Shown here: positions 32,602 through 43,358 of the stretch, in pieces
How positions within the stretch are numbered: position 1 is the first letter of the stretch
Layout: every line of letters begins with the position of its first letter
Assembly (NCBI GenBank): GCA_050250815.1
Contig: JBFWNY010000016.1
Location: 1 to 64,000 of the forward strand
Origin: JAEUMD01 sp050250815
GTDB taxonomy: Bacteria; Pseudomonadota; Alphaproteobacteria; Rhizobiales; Hyphomicrobiaceae
DNA: 64,000 nucleotides
Direction: 5' to 3'
The notes under the pieces: model-generated
Database searches by the model: none
The model's input: the letters and a program-made list of their open reading frames with translations, nothing else
What the model was told of the DNA's origin: nothing
Position numbers and translations under genes: made by a program

Positions 32602-32724
32602 ATGCACACCGAGTACCTGGACGCCTTCAGCGAGCCCGAGCGCTACAATTGGATCTGGCGTGACGGCGAGATTTGGGTCGAGCCGGTGACGGCCGCCGTC
32701 CCCGCCGACAGCCTGCGCCATTGA
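32602..32724 (+). CDS. 40-residue mini-protein with RDGEI motif
   Basis: Translates to 40 residues: MHTEYLDAFSEPERYNWIWR then DGEIWVEPVTAAVPADSLRH. The DA-x3-PE-x-Y-x-W-x2-RDGEI pattern matches the start of the 80-residue protein at 30428-30670, but the cysteine tail is absent. AAGGA stands eight bases before the ATG. It lies 171 bases after mbfA on the same strand. The shared motif in two independent frames around one gene argues that it is real. Function unknown. Confidence 0.6.
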   Translation: MHTEYLDAFSEPERYNWIWRDGEIWVEPVTAAVPADSLRH

Positions 32725-32783
32725 TCCCGATCACGCCAAGACAGCAGCGCGCCGCTTGATGATCAGGCGGCGCGCTTCGCTTT

Positions 32784-33674
32784 TCATATTTTCGCCTGGC
32801 GTGCCTTGGCGATCAGGAAGTCGCGCAGGACCTGGACCTTCTTCGAGGTCTTCAGCTCCTCGGGATAGACGAACAGAATCGGGAGCGTCGGCGGGTCGAT
32901 CTCCGTCAGCACGGTGATGAGGTCCGATTCCGCCTCCACCATGTAGTCGGGGATCATGCCAATGCCGATGCCCGCCCGCACCGCATACTTGAGGGCTACG
33001 ACCGAGTTGGCGCGCATGACAGGCACGCGCGGCGGCTGGCCTTCCCGGCCGGCCGTCTCCATCCACGTAATGGCGGCAAGATGCTGCGCGGGCACGCCCG
33101 AGTAGGACACGATGCGGTGGTCGTCGAGCGCCTTGAGGCTCGTTGGGGCGCCAAAGCGGCGGATATAGGGGGCCGAGGCATAGGCCCGCACTTTCATCGA
33201 GAACAGCGGCCGGCGTATCAGCTCCGCCTGGTCGGGCTCGCGCGTCCAGATGGCGACGTCGGCCGCGCGCATCGACAGGTCGACCTGCTCGTCCGTCAGG
33301 ATGAGGTCGATGCGCACTTCCGGATAAAGCTCCATGAACTCGCGAAGCCGCTGCGTCAGCCACACCGTGCCAAGACCTATGGCGGCGGTGATGCGCAGTT
33401 CGCCCGACGGCTTGGTGGTGGTATCGGACAGCAGCGTCTCGACCGTCTGCAGCTTGGTCATCACCTCCGCGACGGTGCGGTAGAGCATCTCGCCCTGCTC
33501 GGTCAGCACAAGACCGCGCGCGTGGCGATGAAACAGGGCGATGCCCAGATCCTTCTCGAGCGCGGAGACCTGCCGGCTGACCGCGGACTGGCTCATGTGC
33601 AGCCCCTCGCCGGCGTGCGTGAAGCTGCCGGCCTCGGCGGAGGCGTGGAATATCCGAAGCTTGTCCCAGTCCAT
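32784..33674 (-). CDS. lsrB: LysR-family regulator of the LsrB/VtlR type
   Basis: A 296-residue LysR regulator. The N-terminal helix-turn-helix MDWDKLRIFHASAEAGSFTH and MSQSAVSRQVSALEKDLG, with LFHRHARGLVLTEQGEMLYR, closely follows what I recall of LsrB/VtlR of rhizobia and Brucella. Residues 90-290 are the LysR substrate-binding domain. Family knowledge: LsrB/VtlR controls oxidative stress, surface polysaccharide and small-RNA genes. ATG 33674 is the family start; ATG 33743 would add 23 residues. Upstream, a TTGCAA and TATACA pair near 33835-33860 (minus strand) could be its promoter, with short 15-base spacing. The symbol is by likeness only. Confidence 0.85.
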   Translation of the reverse strand: MDWDKLRIFHASAEAGSFTHAGEGLHMSQSAVSRQVSALEKDLGIALFHRHARGLVLTEQGEMLYRTVAEVMTKLQTVETLLSDTTTKPSGELRITAAIGLGTVWLTQRLREFMELYPEVRIDLILTDEQVDLSMRAADVAIWTREPDQAELIRRPLFSMKVRAYASAPYIRRFGAPTSLKALDDHRIVSYSGVPAQHLAAITWMETAGREGQPPRVPVMRANSVVALKYAVRAGIGIGMIPDYMVEAESDLITVLTEIDPPTLPILFVYPEELKTSKKVQVLRDFLIAKARQAKI

Positions 33675-33874
33675 GGATCGGCCCTTGGCGCCCGCTCCTG
33701 GTGGGCGCCCGTTCGGGTGTGTCGATGTCAACCGCTTGAGCATGTTGTACCGCCCCTGGTTGCCCAGTGCAGCACGGACCGTCCGGTGCGTGCGGGCGGT
33801 TATGCTGCACTGCAGCGAAGCGGACTGTATATGGGCTATGCAGAAATTGCAAAGCTCATGTCGTAGCCCCCCGA

Positions 33875-34606
33875 TCACCTTTGCGTGCGGGGCCGGCGCA
33901 AGAGGTCGGGCCGGCGTTCGGCGGTGATGCGGCGGGCCTCGTCCGCCTGCCATTGCGCGATGCGCTTGTGATCTCCCGACAACAGAATGTCGGGGATGGG
34001 ACGGCCCTCCCACTCCCGCGGGCGCGTATACAGCGGCTGCTCGAGCAGCCCCGTCTCGAAGCTCTCATGGGTCAGGCTTTCAGGTGCCCCGACCACGCCG
34101 GGCAGCAGACGCACCGAGGCGTCGATCATCATCATGGCGGCCAGTTCGCCCCCGGAGAGGATGTAGTCCCCCACCGAGACCTCACGCATCTGACGCGCCT
34201 CTATCACGCGCTGATCGACGCCCTCGAAGCGACCGGCCAGCACCATCACGCCCGGCCCCTGAGCGAACTCGTGAGCAAGCTGCTGCGTGAAGGGCTCGCC
34301 GCGTGGAGAGGGATAAATAAGCGGCAGGTCGGGATCGGTGGCGCGCGCGTGATCGATGGCCGCGGCGACGACGTCGGCGCGCATCACCATCCCCGCGCCG
34401 CCGCCAGCGGGCGTGTCGTCGACCGCGCGGTGCCGGCCGATGCCGTGCTCGCGGATCTGGTGCGTGGTGAGTGACCACAGCCCGGCGTCCAGGGCCTGGC
34501 CGGCCAGCGACAGCCCAAGCGGCCCCGGAAACATCTCCGGGAACAGCGTCAAGATCACCGCGCGCCACGGTGGTCGAGCGGGGTCGGAAGCGGGGACATG
34601 GGGCAT
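33875..34606 (-). CDS. trmD: tRNA (guanine-37-N1)-methyltransferase TrmD
   Basis: A 243-residue SPOUT methyltransferase that adds m1G37 to tRNAs from S-adenosylmethionine. Seen: VILTLFPEMFPGPLG, the trefoil-knot core LIYPSPRGEPFTQQLA, VMVLAGRFEGVDQRV and SVGDYILSGGELAAM, and the C-terminal GDHKRIAQWQ. The usual neighbours rpsP, rimM and rplS are absent on both sides; it stands alone between an lsrB-type gene and the divergent sucA. Confidence 0.95.
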   Translation of the reverse strand: MPHVPASDPARPPWRAVILTLFPEMFPGPLGLSLAGQALDAGLWSLTTHQIREHGIGRHRAVDDTPAGGGAGMVMRADVVAAAIDHARATDPDLPLIYPSPRGEPFTQQLAHEFAQGPGVMVLAGRFEGVDQRVIEARQMREVSVGDYILSGGELAAMMMIDASVRLLPGVVGAPESLTHESFETGLLEQPLYTRPREWEGRPIPDILLSGDHKRIAQWQADEARRITAERRPDLLRRPRTQR

Positions 34607-34989
34607 TTCGGTATGGTACGTCTGGCTTGTCTCGATCGGCGACCGACCTTACGCAGCCGCGCCCCTAGGCGAAAGGGTTGCCAACGCGTGTGCGTACAAC
34701 AGGCCAACATGGTTTCAGTGGCGAAGAAGAGTGCTCGATGACCGCAAAGCGGGCGGCACCTGACCAAAGGTGAGCCATTCCCTATCGTCGAGGCCGAGAT
34801 CCCCCCTCTGGGGTCGATTCCGCCACTTTCGACGGTCTTAAACCCTGCGTCAAAGTGTACTAAGTAACCGGGCGACTTCACTTGCGAGGTGCCGGCGCGT
34901 CGCCGGGCCTTGGCAGCCTCGGCCAGCCCCGCCCAAGGGCGGCGCGGCGGCCATCTCGCCCATTCGAGCCACGATCAGGATATCGGAAC
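34607..34989. other. Divergent trmD/sucA intergenic region
   Basis: 383 bases with no supported gene. A small palindrome GATCCCCCCTCTGGGGTC lies near 34799-34816. Before sucA a TACTAA (34858-34863) could be a -10 element but has no convincing -35. It must hold the promoters of trmD and of the sucA operon. Confidence 0.45.
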
Positions 34990-37956
34990 ATGTCGCGACA
35001 GGCGCTCAACGAGCAGTTCCTCCGCACGTCATTCCTCGACGGCACGAACGCCGCCTACATCGAGGAGCTTCAGGCCGAGTACGCCAAGAACCCCGGCGCC
35101 GTCTCCGACGAATGGCGTCACTTCTTCGAGAGCTTGCGCGAGGGGCAAGGCGCGGCGGATGCCACCAACGGCGGGCCGTCGTGGGCGGTTCCGCTGGAGC
35201 GGCTGGGCAGCAGCGACGAACTGGTCGGGGCCCTGACCGGAGACTATGAGCAGGCCGAGCGCCACCTGCGCGACAAGATTACCTCACGGGCCCATTTCGC
35301 GGGCTTCGAGATGTCGCCGGTCGCGTCGCTGCGGGCCACACAGGATTCGATCCGCGCGCTGATGCTCATCCGCAGCTACCGCGTGATGGGCCACCTCGCT
35401 GCCGATCTCGATCCGCTCGGGCTTGCCGAGCGCAAGGTGCACCGGGAGCTGAAGCCGGAGACCTATGGTTTCACCGAGGCCGACTACGACCGGCCGATCT
35501 TCATCGACAAGGTGCTGGGGCTGGAGACTGCCTCGATCCGCGAGATCCTGCAGATCCTGCGCCGCACCTACTGCCGGCACATCGGTGTGCAGTTCATGCA
35601 CATCACGGCGCCGGCGCAGAAGTCTTGGATCCAGGAGCGGATCGAGGGCCCGGAGAAGGACATCCGCTTCACCGTCGAAGGCAAGAAGGCGATCCTGAAC
35701 AAGCTCATCGAGGCCGAAGCCTTCGAGAAGTTCTGCGACGTGAAGTACACGGGCACCAAGCGCTTCGGCCTCGACGGCGGTGAGGCGATGGTGCCGGCGC
35801 TCGAGCAGATCATCAAGCGTGGCGGGCAGCTCGGCGTACGCGAGATCGTGCTGGGCATGGCACATCGCGGACGTCTCAACGTGCTCGCAAGCGTCATGGG
35901 CAAGCCGCATCGCGCCATCTTCAACGAGTTCAAGGGCGGCTCGTTCAAGCCCGAGGAGGTCGAGGGCTCGGGCGACGTGAAATATCATCTTGGTGCCTCG
36001 TCAGACCGCACCTTCGACGGCAACAACGTGCATCTCTCACTGACCGCCAACCCCTCGCACCTGGAAATCGTCGATCCGGTGGTTCTGGGCAAGGTGCGCG
36101 CCAAGCAGGACCAGCATGGCTGCAAGGTCGGCGAGCGCACGCCCATCCTTCCTCTGCTGATCCACGGAGACGCGGCGTTCGCGGGCCAAGGCGTGGTGGC
36201 CGAGTGCCTGGGGTTGTCGGGCCTCAAGGGTCACCGCACCGGCGGCTCGATCCACTTCATCATCAACAATCAGATCGGCTTCACCACCAACCCGCGCCAC
36301 TCGCGCTCCTCGCCCTACTGCTCGGACGTGGCGCGCGTGATCGAGGCGCCGATTTTCCACGTGAACGGCGACAACCCGGAAGCTGTGGTGCACGTCGCCA
36401 AGATCGCGACCGAGTTCCGGCAGAAGTTCCAGAAGCCGGTCGTGATCGACATGTTCTGCTATCGCCGGTACGGCCACAACGAGTCGGACGAGCCGATGTT
36501 CACGCAGCCGCGCATGTACCGCGCCATCAAGAGCCACCCGAGCGTCGTCGAGATCTACAGCCAGCGCCTGGTTGATGAAGGCGTGATGACCGAAGCCGGC
36601 GTCGACGAGATGAAGGCTGCGTTCCGCGCGCATCTGGACGGCGAGTTCCAGACATCGGACGCCTATAAGCCCAACAAGGCGGACTGGCTCGACGGCCGCT
36701 GGTCCTCGATCGGTTTCGCCGAGGACGAGGCGCGCCGCGGCAATACCGGCATTCCCGTCGACAAGCTGCGCGAGATCGGCCGGCGCATCACGACGATCCC
36801 GTCCGACTTCAACGCCCACAAGACGGTTGCGCGGCTGCTCGAACGGCGCCGTGAAATGGTCGAGACGGGCGAGGGCATCGACTGGGGCATGGCCGAGCAT
36901 CTGGCGTTCGGCTCGCTGTGCCGCGAGGGCTTCCCCGTGCGCCTGTCGGGTCAGGACTGTGAGCGCGGCACATTCTCGCAGCGTCACGCCGTGCTGATCG
37001 ACCAGGAGAGCGAGCGCCGCTTCACGCCGCTGCGGCACATGTCGCCGGATCAGGCGCGGTTCGAGGTCATCAACTCCATGCTGTCGGAAGAAGCCGTTCT
37101 GGGCTTCGAGTACGGCTACTCGCTGGCGGAGCCCAATGCGCTTACCCTGTGGGAGGCGCAATTCGGCGATTTCGCCAACGGCGCACAGGTGATCTTCGAC
37201 CAGTTCCTGTCCTCGGGCGAGCGCAAGTGGCTGCGCATGTCAGGTCTGGTCTGCCTGCTGCCGCACGGCTACGAGGGGCAGGGTCCGGAGCACTCCTCCG
37301 CGCGCCTCGAGCGCTTCCTGCAGCTTTCGGCGGAAGACAACTGGCAGGTCGCCAACTGCACGACACCGGCCAACTACTTCCACATCCTGCGCCGGCAGCT
37401 GCACCGCAAGTTCCGCAAGCCGCTCATCCTGATGACGCCCAAGTCCCTGCTGCGGCACAAGCGCGTCATCTCGCGCATCGAGGACATGGCGGAGGGCACG
37501 TCATTCCACCGCGTCCTGTGGGATCACGCGGACCGCACCATGCAGCCGAACTCGCAGGAGAAGATCGTCCTCAAGCCGGACAACGAGATCAAGCGTGTCG
37601 TGCTGAGCACCGGCAAGGTCTATTACGACCTGCTCGACGGGCGCGAGGCATCCGGACAGACCGACGTCTACCTGCTGCGGGTCGAGCAGCTCTATCCCTT
37701 CCCCGCGCGCGGACTGATACAGGAGATGTCGCGGTTCCCCAACGTCACGGATGTGGTCTGGTGCCAGGAAGAACCCAAGAACATGGGCTCGTGGTCATTC
37801 GTCGAGCCAAACCTGGAATGGGTGCTCGATCACGTCGGCGGCAGCGTGAAGCGGCCGCGGTACGCTGGCCGGCCGGCATCGGCCTCCACGGCGACAGGCT
37901 TGGCAAAGAAGCATGCCGCCGAGCAGAAGACTCTGGTTGCTGAGGCGCTGGGCTGA
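34990..37956 (+). CDS. sucA: 2-oxoglutarate dehydrogenase E1 component
   Basis: A 988-residue thiamine diphosphate enzyme of the TCA cycle: decarboxylates 2-oxoglutarate and succinylates the E2 lipoyl group. Seen: N-terminal E2-binding segment (LNEQFLRTSFLDGTNAAYIEE), MAHRGRLNVLASVMGKPHRA, GDAAFAGQGVVAECLGLS, NNQIGFTTNPRHSRSSPYC and the C-terminal LLPHGYEGQGPEHSSARLER. ATG 34990 (MSRQALNEQFL) is the family start; earlier in-frame residues are Arg/Pro-rich. It is followed by sucB after 78 bases. Confidence 0.97.
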   Translation: MSRQALNEQFLRTSFLDGTNAAYIEELQAEYAKNPGAVSDEWRHFFESLREGQGAADATNGGPSWAVPLERLGSSDELVGALTGDYEQAERHLRDKITSRAHFAGFEMSPVASLRATQDSIRALMLIRSYRVMGHLAADLDPLGLAERKVHRELKPETYGFTEADYDRPIFIDKVLGLETASIREILQILRRTYCRHIGVQFMHITAPAQKSWIQERIEGPEKDIRFTVEGKKAILNKLIEAEAFEKFCDVKYTGTKRFGLDGGEAMVPALEQIIKRGGQLGVREIVLGMAHRGRLNVLASVMGKPHRAIFNEFKGGSFKPEEVEGSGDVKYHLGASSDRTFDGNNVHLSLTANPSHLEIVDPVVLGKVRAKQDQHGCKVGERTPILPLLIHGDAAFAGQGVVAECLGLSGLKGHRTGGSIHFIINNQIGFTTNPRHSRSSPYCSDVARVIEAPIFHVNGDNPEAVVHVAKIATEFRQKFQKPVVIDMFCYRRYGHNESDEPMFTQPRMYRAIKSHPSVVEIYSQRLVDEGVMTEAGVDEMKAAFRAHLDGEFQTSDAYKPNKADWLDGRWSSIGFAEDEARRGNTGIPVDKLREIGRRITTIPSDFNAHKTVARLLERRREMVETGEGIDWGMAEHLAFGSLCREGFPVRLSGQDCERGTFSQRHAVLIDQESERRFTPLRHMSPDQARFEVINSMLSEEAVLGFEYGYSLAEPNALTLWEAQFGDFANGAQVIFDQFLSSGERKWLRMSGLVCLLPHGYEGQGPEHSSARLERFLQLSAEDNWQVANCTTPANYFHILRRQLHRKFRKPLILMTPKSLLRHKRVISRIEDMAEGTSFHRVLWDHADRTMQPNSQEKIVLKPDNEIKRVVLSTGKVYYDLLDGREASGQTDVYLLRVEQLYPFPARGLIQEMSRFPNVTDVVWCQEEPKNMGSWSFVEPNLEWVLDHVGGSVKRPRYAGRPASASTATGLAKKHAAEQKTLVAEALG

Positions 37957-38034
37957 GGCTCGCGCCTGTGTTTAGGGGCTGAGGCCCATCGTGTGTTGGC
38001 TTGAAGGATCGAGCGAAGAAGGACTGTTGAGACT

Positions 38035-39342
<1,308 letters not shown>

Positions 39343-39353
39343 GCAAGGTATAG

Positions 39354-39788
39354 ATGGCATACGGTCCCAATCCGCCAGCGATACAGGCGCATCTATGCGT
39401 CAGCGACGGACTAGCTGCGATCAGGTTCTATGAAAGCGCATTTGGCGGTGTCTGCAGCTTCAAGCAGATGGCGCAAGACGGCCGGCGCGTGCTGCATGCC
39501 AACATCGAGCTGTTTGGTGGCGAGGTGATGCTGCACGACCAGTTCCCCGAGTGCGCGCCGGATGTGCTTTCTCCCGACGTCAGCGGCGCTGCGAGCATGG
39601 CCATCAATGTGAATCTGAGGCGGCCAGACGACGTCGATGCGACGGTCGGACGGGCGGTCACCGCCGGTGCAAGTATCACCGCGCCGGTCGAGGATCAGTT
39701 CTGGGGGGCACGCTACGGTCGCATCCGCGATCCCTTCGGACACATCTGGGCGTTCAATGCACCACTGAACAGGGCAGAGGCGAAATGA
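39354..39788 (+). CDS. VOC/glyoxalase-family protein (PhnB-like)
   Basis: A 144-residue vicinal-oxygen-chelate protein: IQAHLCVSDGLAAIRFYESA at the start and YGRIRDPFGHIWAFN at the end, the paired beta-alpha-beta fold of PhnB/glyoxalase-like proteins. His14, the Glu of VMLHDQ-type segment and the His/Glu of DPFGHIW could hold metal, but the substrate is unknown. It is inserted between sucB (12 bases) and lpd (ATGA overlap), so it is co-translated with lpd. Its role in the complex is not evident. Confidence 0.87.
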   Translation: MAYGPNPPAIQAHLCVSDGLAAIRFYESAFGGVCSFKQMAQDGRRVLHANIELFGGEVMLHDQFPECAPDVLSPDVSGAASMAINVNLRRPDDVDATVGRAVTAGASITAPVEDQFWGARYGRIRDPFGHIWAFNAPLNRAEAK

Positions 39789-41185
39789 GCCAATACGACC
39801 TTATCGTCATCGGCACCGGCCCGGGCGGCTATGTCTGCGCGATCCGTGCCGCCCAGCTCGGACTCAAGGTCGCCGTCGTCGAGAAGCGCGCCACGCACGG
39901 CGGCACATGCCTCAACGTCGGCTGCATTCCCTCGAAGGCGCTGCTGCATGCCTCCGAACTCTACGAGGAGGCCAAGCACGGCTTCGCCGGCATGGGTATC
40001 GAGGTATCGCCCAAGCTCGATCTCTCCAAGATGCAGGCCTTCAAGACCGAGGGCATCAAGGGCAACGTGGAGGGGGTCGCCTTTCTGCTCAAGAAGAACA
40101 AGATCGACTCCCACCACGGCACCGGGCGCATCCTCGCCGCCGGCAAGGTCGAGGTGACGAAGGATGACGGCGGCAAGCAGACACTTGAGACCAAGAGCAT
40201 CGTTATCGCTACCGGCTCGGATGTCGCCAGGCTGCCCGGCATCGAGATTGACGAGAAGCAGGTCGTGTCATCGACCGGCGCGCTCGACCTCAAGAAGGTG
40301 CCCGCAACGATGTTGGTCGTTGGCGCGGGCGTGATCGGCCTGGAACTCGGCTCGGTTTGGAAGCGGCTCGGCGCAGACGTGACCGTGGTCGAGTATCTCG
40401 ATCGCATCCTGCCGGGTACGGATCTGGAAACCGCCAAACAGTTTCAGAAGATTCTCGCCAAGCAGGGCTTCAAGTTCATGCTCGGCTCGAAGGTGACGGC
40501 GCTCGAAAAGAGCGACCACGGCTGCTCGGTTACGGTCGAACCGGCCGCGGGCGGCGAAGCGAAGAAGATCGCCGCCGACGTTGTTCTGGTTGCCATCGGC
40601 CGCGCGCCGTTCACCGAGGGCCTGGGTCTTTCGGAGGTGGGCGTACAACTCGACAACCGCAAGCGCATCGTCGTGGACAGTCACTTCCGGACCAACGTCG
40701 ACGGCATCTACGCGATCGGTGACGTGATCGCCGGGCCGATGCTGGCGCACAAGGCCGAGGACGAGGGCATCGCGATCGCCGAGATTCTCGCAGGCCAGTC
40801 CGGTCATGTGAACTACGGCGTCATTCCGGGCGTCATCTATACGGCGCCCGAAGTAGCCACCGTCGGCAAGACCGAGGAGGAGCTGAAGGAGGCAGGCATC
40901 GCCTACTCGGTTGGCAAGTTCCCGTTCACCGCCAACGGCCGCGCCAAGGTCAACCGCACCACCGACGGGCTGGTGAAGATCATCGCGGACGCCAAGACCG
41001 ACCGGATCCTGGGCGTGCACATGATCGGCCCCAACGTCGGCGAGCTGATCGCGGAAGCATGTGTCATCATGGAGTTCGGCGGTTCGGCCGAGGACCTGGC
41101 CCGCACCTGCCACGCGCACCCGACGCTGTCGGAGGCGGTCAAGGAAGCGGCTCTCGCCGTGGACAAGCGTCCAATCCACATGTGA
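39785..41185 (+). CDS. lpd: Dihydrolipoyl dehydrogenase (E3)
   Basis: A 466-residue FAD-dependent disulfide oxidoreductase that re-oxidises dihydrolipoamide with NAD+. Seen: FAD motif VIGTGPGGYVCAIRAAQLG, the redox disulfide GGTCLNVGCIPSKALLH, NAD motif VVGAGVIGLELGSVWKRLG, and the C-terminal active site CHAHPTLSEAVKEAAL. ATG 39785 overlaps the VOC stop. It is the third enzyme gene of the sucAB operon. Confidence 0.97.
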   Translation: MSQYDLIVIGTGPGGYVCAIRAAQLGLKVAVVEKRATHGGTCLNVGCIPSKALLHASELYEEAKHGFAGMGIEVSPKLDLSKMQAFKTEGIKGNVEGVAFLLKKNKIDSHHGTGRILAAGKVEVTKDDGGKQTLETKSIVIATGSDVARLPGIEIDEKQVVSSTGALDLKKVPATMLVVGAGVIGLELGSVWKRLGADVTVVEYLDRILPGTDLETAKQFQKILAKQGFKFMLGSKVTALEKSDHGCSVTVEPAAGGEAKKIAADVVLVAIGRAPFTEGLGLSEVGVQLDNRKRIVVDSHFRTNVDGIYAIGDVIAGPMLAHKAEDEGIAIAEILAGQSGHVNYGVIPGVIYTAPEVATVGKTEEELKEAGIAYSVGKFPFTANGRAKVNRTTDGLVKIIADAKTDRILGVHMIGPNVGELIAEACVIMEFGGSAEDLARTCHAHPTLSEAVKEAALAVDKRPIHM

Positions 41186-41234
41186 TGGCGGACACCCGGG
41201 TCGTTCGGGCGGGCCGCGGGCGCGCAAGGTCGCG

Positions 41235-42263
41235 CTACTCGATGGGTGTCAGCGCGTAGCCCGCGCGCGTCAGCAGAGTGACGAGCCCGTCGTCGCCGAC
41301 CAGATGCAGAGCGCCGACCGCGACGAGCGCGTTCCCCTTGGCGAGCAAGGGGAGCGCTGCCTCGGCCATCCGCTTGTTGCGGTCGACCAGGATCCTCTGA
41401 CGGAACGCCGTGAAGGCGGAGCGGTCGACACCCGCCTTCTCAGCGAGCGCGATCTGGAACGGCCAGGCTGCGCCCATCTCCCGGCGCAGATAAAGCTGCA
41501 GCAGCGTTTCCATGCTGTCGTCGGCCCGGTGCGCAAACTCCAGGCTCGCGCGCAGCATGCCGATCTGCTGGTCATCGGGGATGTCGGCCATCGCGCCGAG
41601 CTGCCCTTCGATCGTTTCCAGGCCCACGACACTCTTGCCGTGCCGGCGCGCGACCGCGGCAAGTTTCATATCGAGCACCGGCCGTCCCAATTTCACGTTG
41701 CGCCGCTCGCAGGCCGACACCGACAGGATCATGTTGACGACCCACGGCTTGAACATCGTGGCCATCTCGGAGGGCATGCCAGCGGCCGAGAGCGTTGTCT
41801 TGACCTTGCGAATCTCCTCGGGCGTCAGAACGCCATCGAGACGTCTACCGTCGGTGAACAGCACGAGGCGGGAGGCTTTGAGCAGTGCGGCGTTGGTTGC
41901 AGCCGGCGAAACGTCGGCGACTTCCAGCGCGAGCGTCTCCACCGACTTGAGCGCCGACTGGATACGCGGCGAGAGGGCGGTCACCCGCTCGTCGGTGACG
42001 TGGATGGTGCCCAAAAGATATGAGGCTGGCGTTCCGTCGCGCTCCACCCGCCACAGAACGGCGTCGGAATTCACCGTGCCGCGCGATACGTCCTGGATCG
42101 TGCGGTAGGCCTCGGGCGCGGTGAGGCTCAGTTCGTCGAGCATATTCGAGCCTTGGCAGCGATGAGCCAGGGCTGGGGAGAGCGAAACGGCGACCGACAT
42201 CAGCGCCGCGACGGCCCGGAGGGCCAGTCTCGCCGACCTGATGCTGAGACGATTGAAGGGCAC
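41235..42263 (-). CDS. TraB/GumN family protein, exported
   Basis: A 342-residue protein with a signal peptide (hydrophobic AVAALMSVAVSLSPALA, cleavage near ALAHR). TraB/GumN family marks: SYLLGTIHVTDERVTALSP with the GxxH-type motif, LALEVADVSP and, near the end, ALVAVGALHLVGDDGLVTLL. Family knowledge: a metalloprotease-like (Tiki-related) fold with a GxxH motif, generally of unclear bacterial function. It is convergent with lpd (49 bases) and codirectional with xerC. Confidence 0.87.
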   Translation of the reverse strand: MPFNRLSIRSARLALRAVAALMSVAVSLSPALAHRCQGSNMLDELSLTAPEAYRTIQDVSRGTVNSDAVLWRVERDGTPASYLLGTIHVTDERVTALSPRIQSALKSVETLALEVADVSPAATNAALLKASRLVLFTDGRRLDGVLTPEEIRKVKTTLSAAGMPSEMATMFKPWVVNMILSVSACERRNVKLGRPVLDMKLAAVARRHGKSVVGLETIEGQLGAMADIPDDQQIGMLRASLEFAHRADDSMETLLQLYLRREMGAAWPFQIALAEKAGVDRSAFTAFRQRILVDRNKRMAEAALPLLAKGNALVAVGALHLVGDDGLVTLLTRAGYALTPIE

Positions 42264-42395
42264 GTGTTGTTCCGTCGCAAAGCCGATGGATGGTGCGTGA
42301 GCACATGAAATCCGGCCACGTGCCCCGTGGGCGAGGGCAACGCTGGGGTGACGTTACGGTGCGATCGTTGCTGTGAGAAGGAATTTCTGGGGTTG

Positions 42396-43358
42396 TCACC
42401 GCCGGGGATGCGCGGCGTCGTAAACGGCAAGTAGACGTTCGCGGTCGACCTCGGTGTAGACCTGCGTCGTGGAAAGCGAAGCATGGCCGAGCAATTCCTG
42501 GATCTGGCGCAGGTCGGCGCCCGCGGACAGCAGGTGGGTGGCGAAGGAGTGCCGCAGGGCGTGCGGGGTCGCGGTATCGGCCAGCCCCATCTCAGCTCTC
42601 AAACGCTCCATCGCAAGCTGGATGAGGCGCGGTGACAGCGGTCCACCACGGGCGCCCAGGAACAACGGTCCGCCCGCCTGCAGCGGATAGGGACACAGCT
42701 CCATGTATCGCGCGACTGCCTTCTGGATGACCGGCAGCACCGGCACCATGCGCTCCTTGCCGCCCTTTCCACGGATCACGAGGCTGTCTCGCCCCGGCAC
42801 AGGCGCATCGGCGACATCGAGGCCAAGGGCCTCCGAAATCCGCAATCCGGCGCCGTAGAGCAGGACAAGGACGGCCGTGTCACGGGCTGCGACCCAGTCG
42901 AGTTCGTTGGTCATGCCGCCTGCGCTCACCACCTCGCGTGCGGCGTCCACGGTCAGTGGCTTGGGCACGCTGTGCGGCACCTTGGGGAGCTGCACCCGCT
43001 GCAATGCGCGGTTCTTGAGCCCGTGTCGCGTCTCGAGCCAGCGGAAGAAGGTCCGCAGGCTCGATATCGATCGCGACAGCGAGCGGCTCACCGCTCCCTG
43101 CCGGCGGCGCTCGGCGAGGAAGGCGCGCACGGCCTTGGCATCAATGCGTGTGAGATCCGCCAGACACGGCGCGTGACCAGTCCGTCGCGCCAGGTGGCTG
43201 GCGAACTGGCGCAGGTCGCGCTCGTAGGCCGTCAGCGTCTCGCGCGAGTAGCCCCGCTCGGCCTCAAGGTGCGCGAGCCAGTCTGCCGCGGCCGCGCGAA
43301 AGTCCGCGCCGAGGTCGAGTTCGGCGTGCTCGATCGTCTGCTCGGGCGCACGGGCCAT
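42396..43358 (-). CDS. xerC: Tyrosine recombinase XerC
   Basis: A 320-residue site-specific recombinase. N-terminal SAM-like domain (residues 20-110, YSRETLTAYERDLRQFASHL); catalytic domain with Arg in GAGLRISEALGL, Lys in GKGGKERMVP, the HxxR box HALRHSFATHLL, the second His in LLGHASLSTTQVY and the nucleophile Tyr in that segment. Family knowledge: with XerD it resolves chromosome dimers at dif. Length and single-copy context fit the housekeeping enzyme rather than a mobile integrase. A CtrA-like box stands 80 bases upstream. Confidence 0.93.
   Translation of the reverse strand: MARAPEQTIEHAELDLGADFRAAAADWLAHLEAERGYSRETLTAYERDLRQFASHLARRTGHAPCLADLTRIDAKAVRAFLAERRRQGAVSRSLSRSISSLRTFFRWLETRHGLKNRALQRVQLPKVPHSVPKPLTVDAAREVVSAGGMTNELDWVAARDTAVLVLLYGAGLRISEALGLDVADAPVPGRDSLVIRGKGGKERMVPVLPVIQKAVARYMELCPYPLQAGGPLFLGARGGPLSPRLIQLAMERLRAEMGLADTATPHALRHSFATHLLSAGADLRQIQELLGHASLSTTQVYTEVDRERLLAVYDAAHPRR

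Noticed and set aside
36037..37161. A 374-codon minus-strand open frame
   Set aside because: Antisense to sucA, which is complete.
42396..43358. Mobile-element integrase instead of XerC
   Set aside because: Length, motif set and lack of element genes or a tRNA target favour chromosomal XerC.
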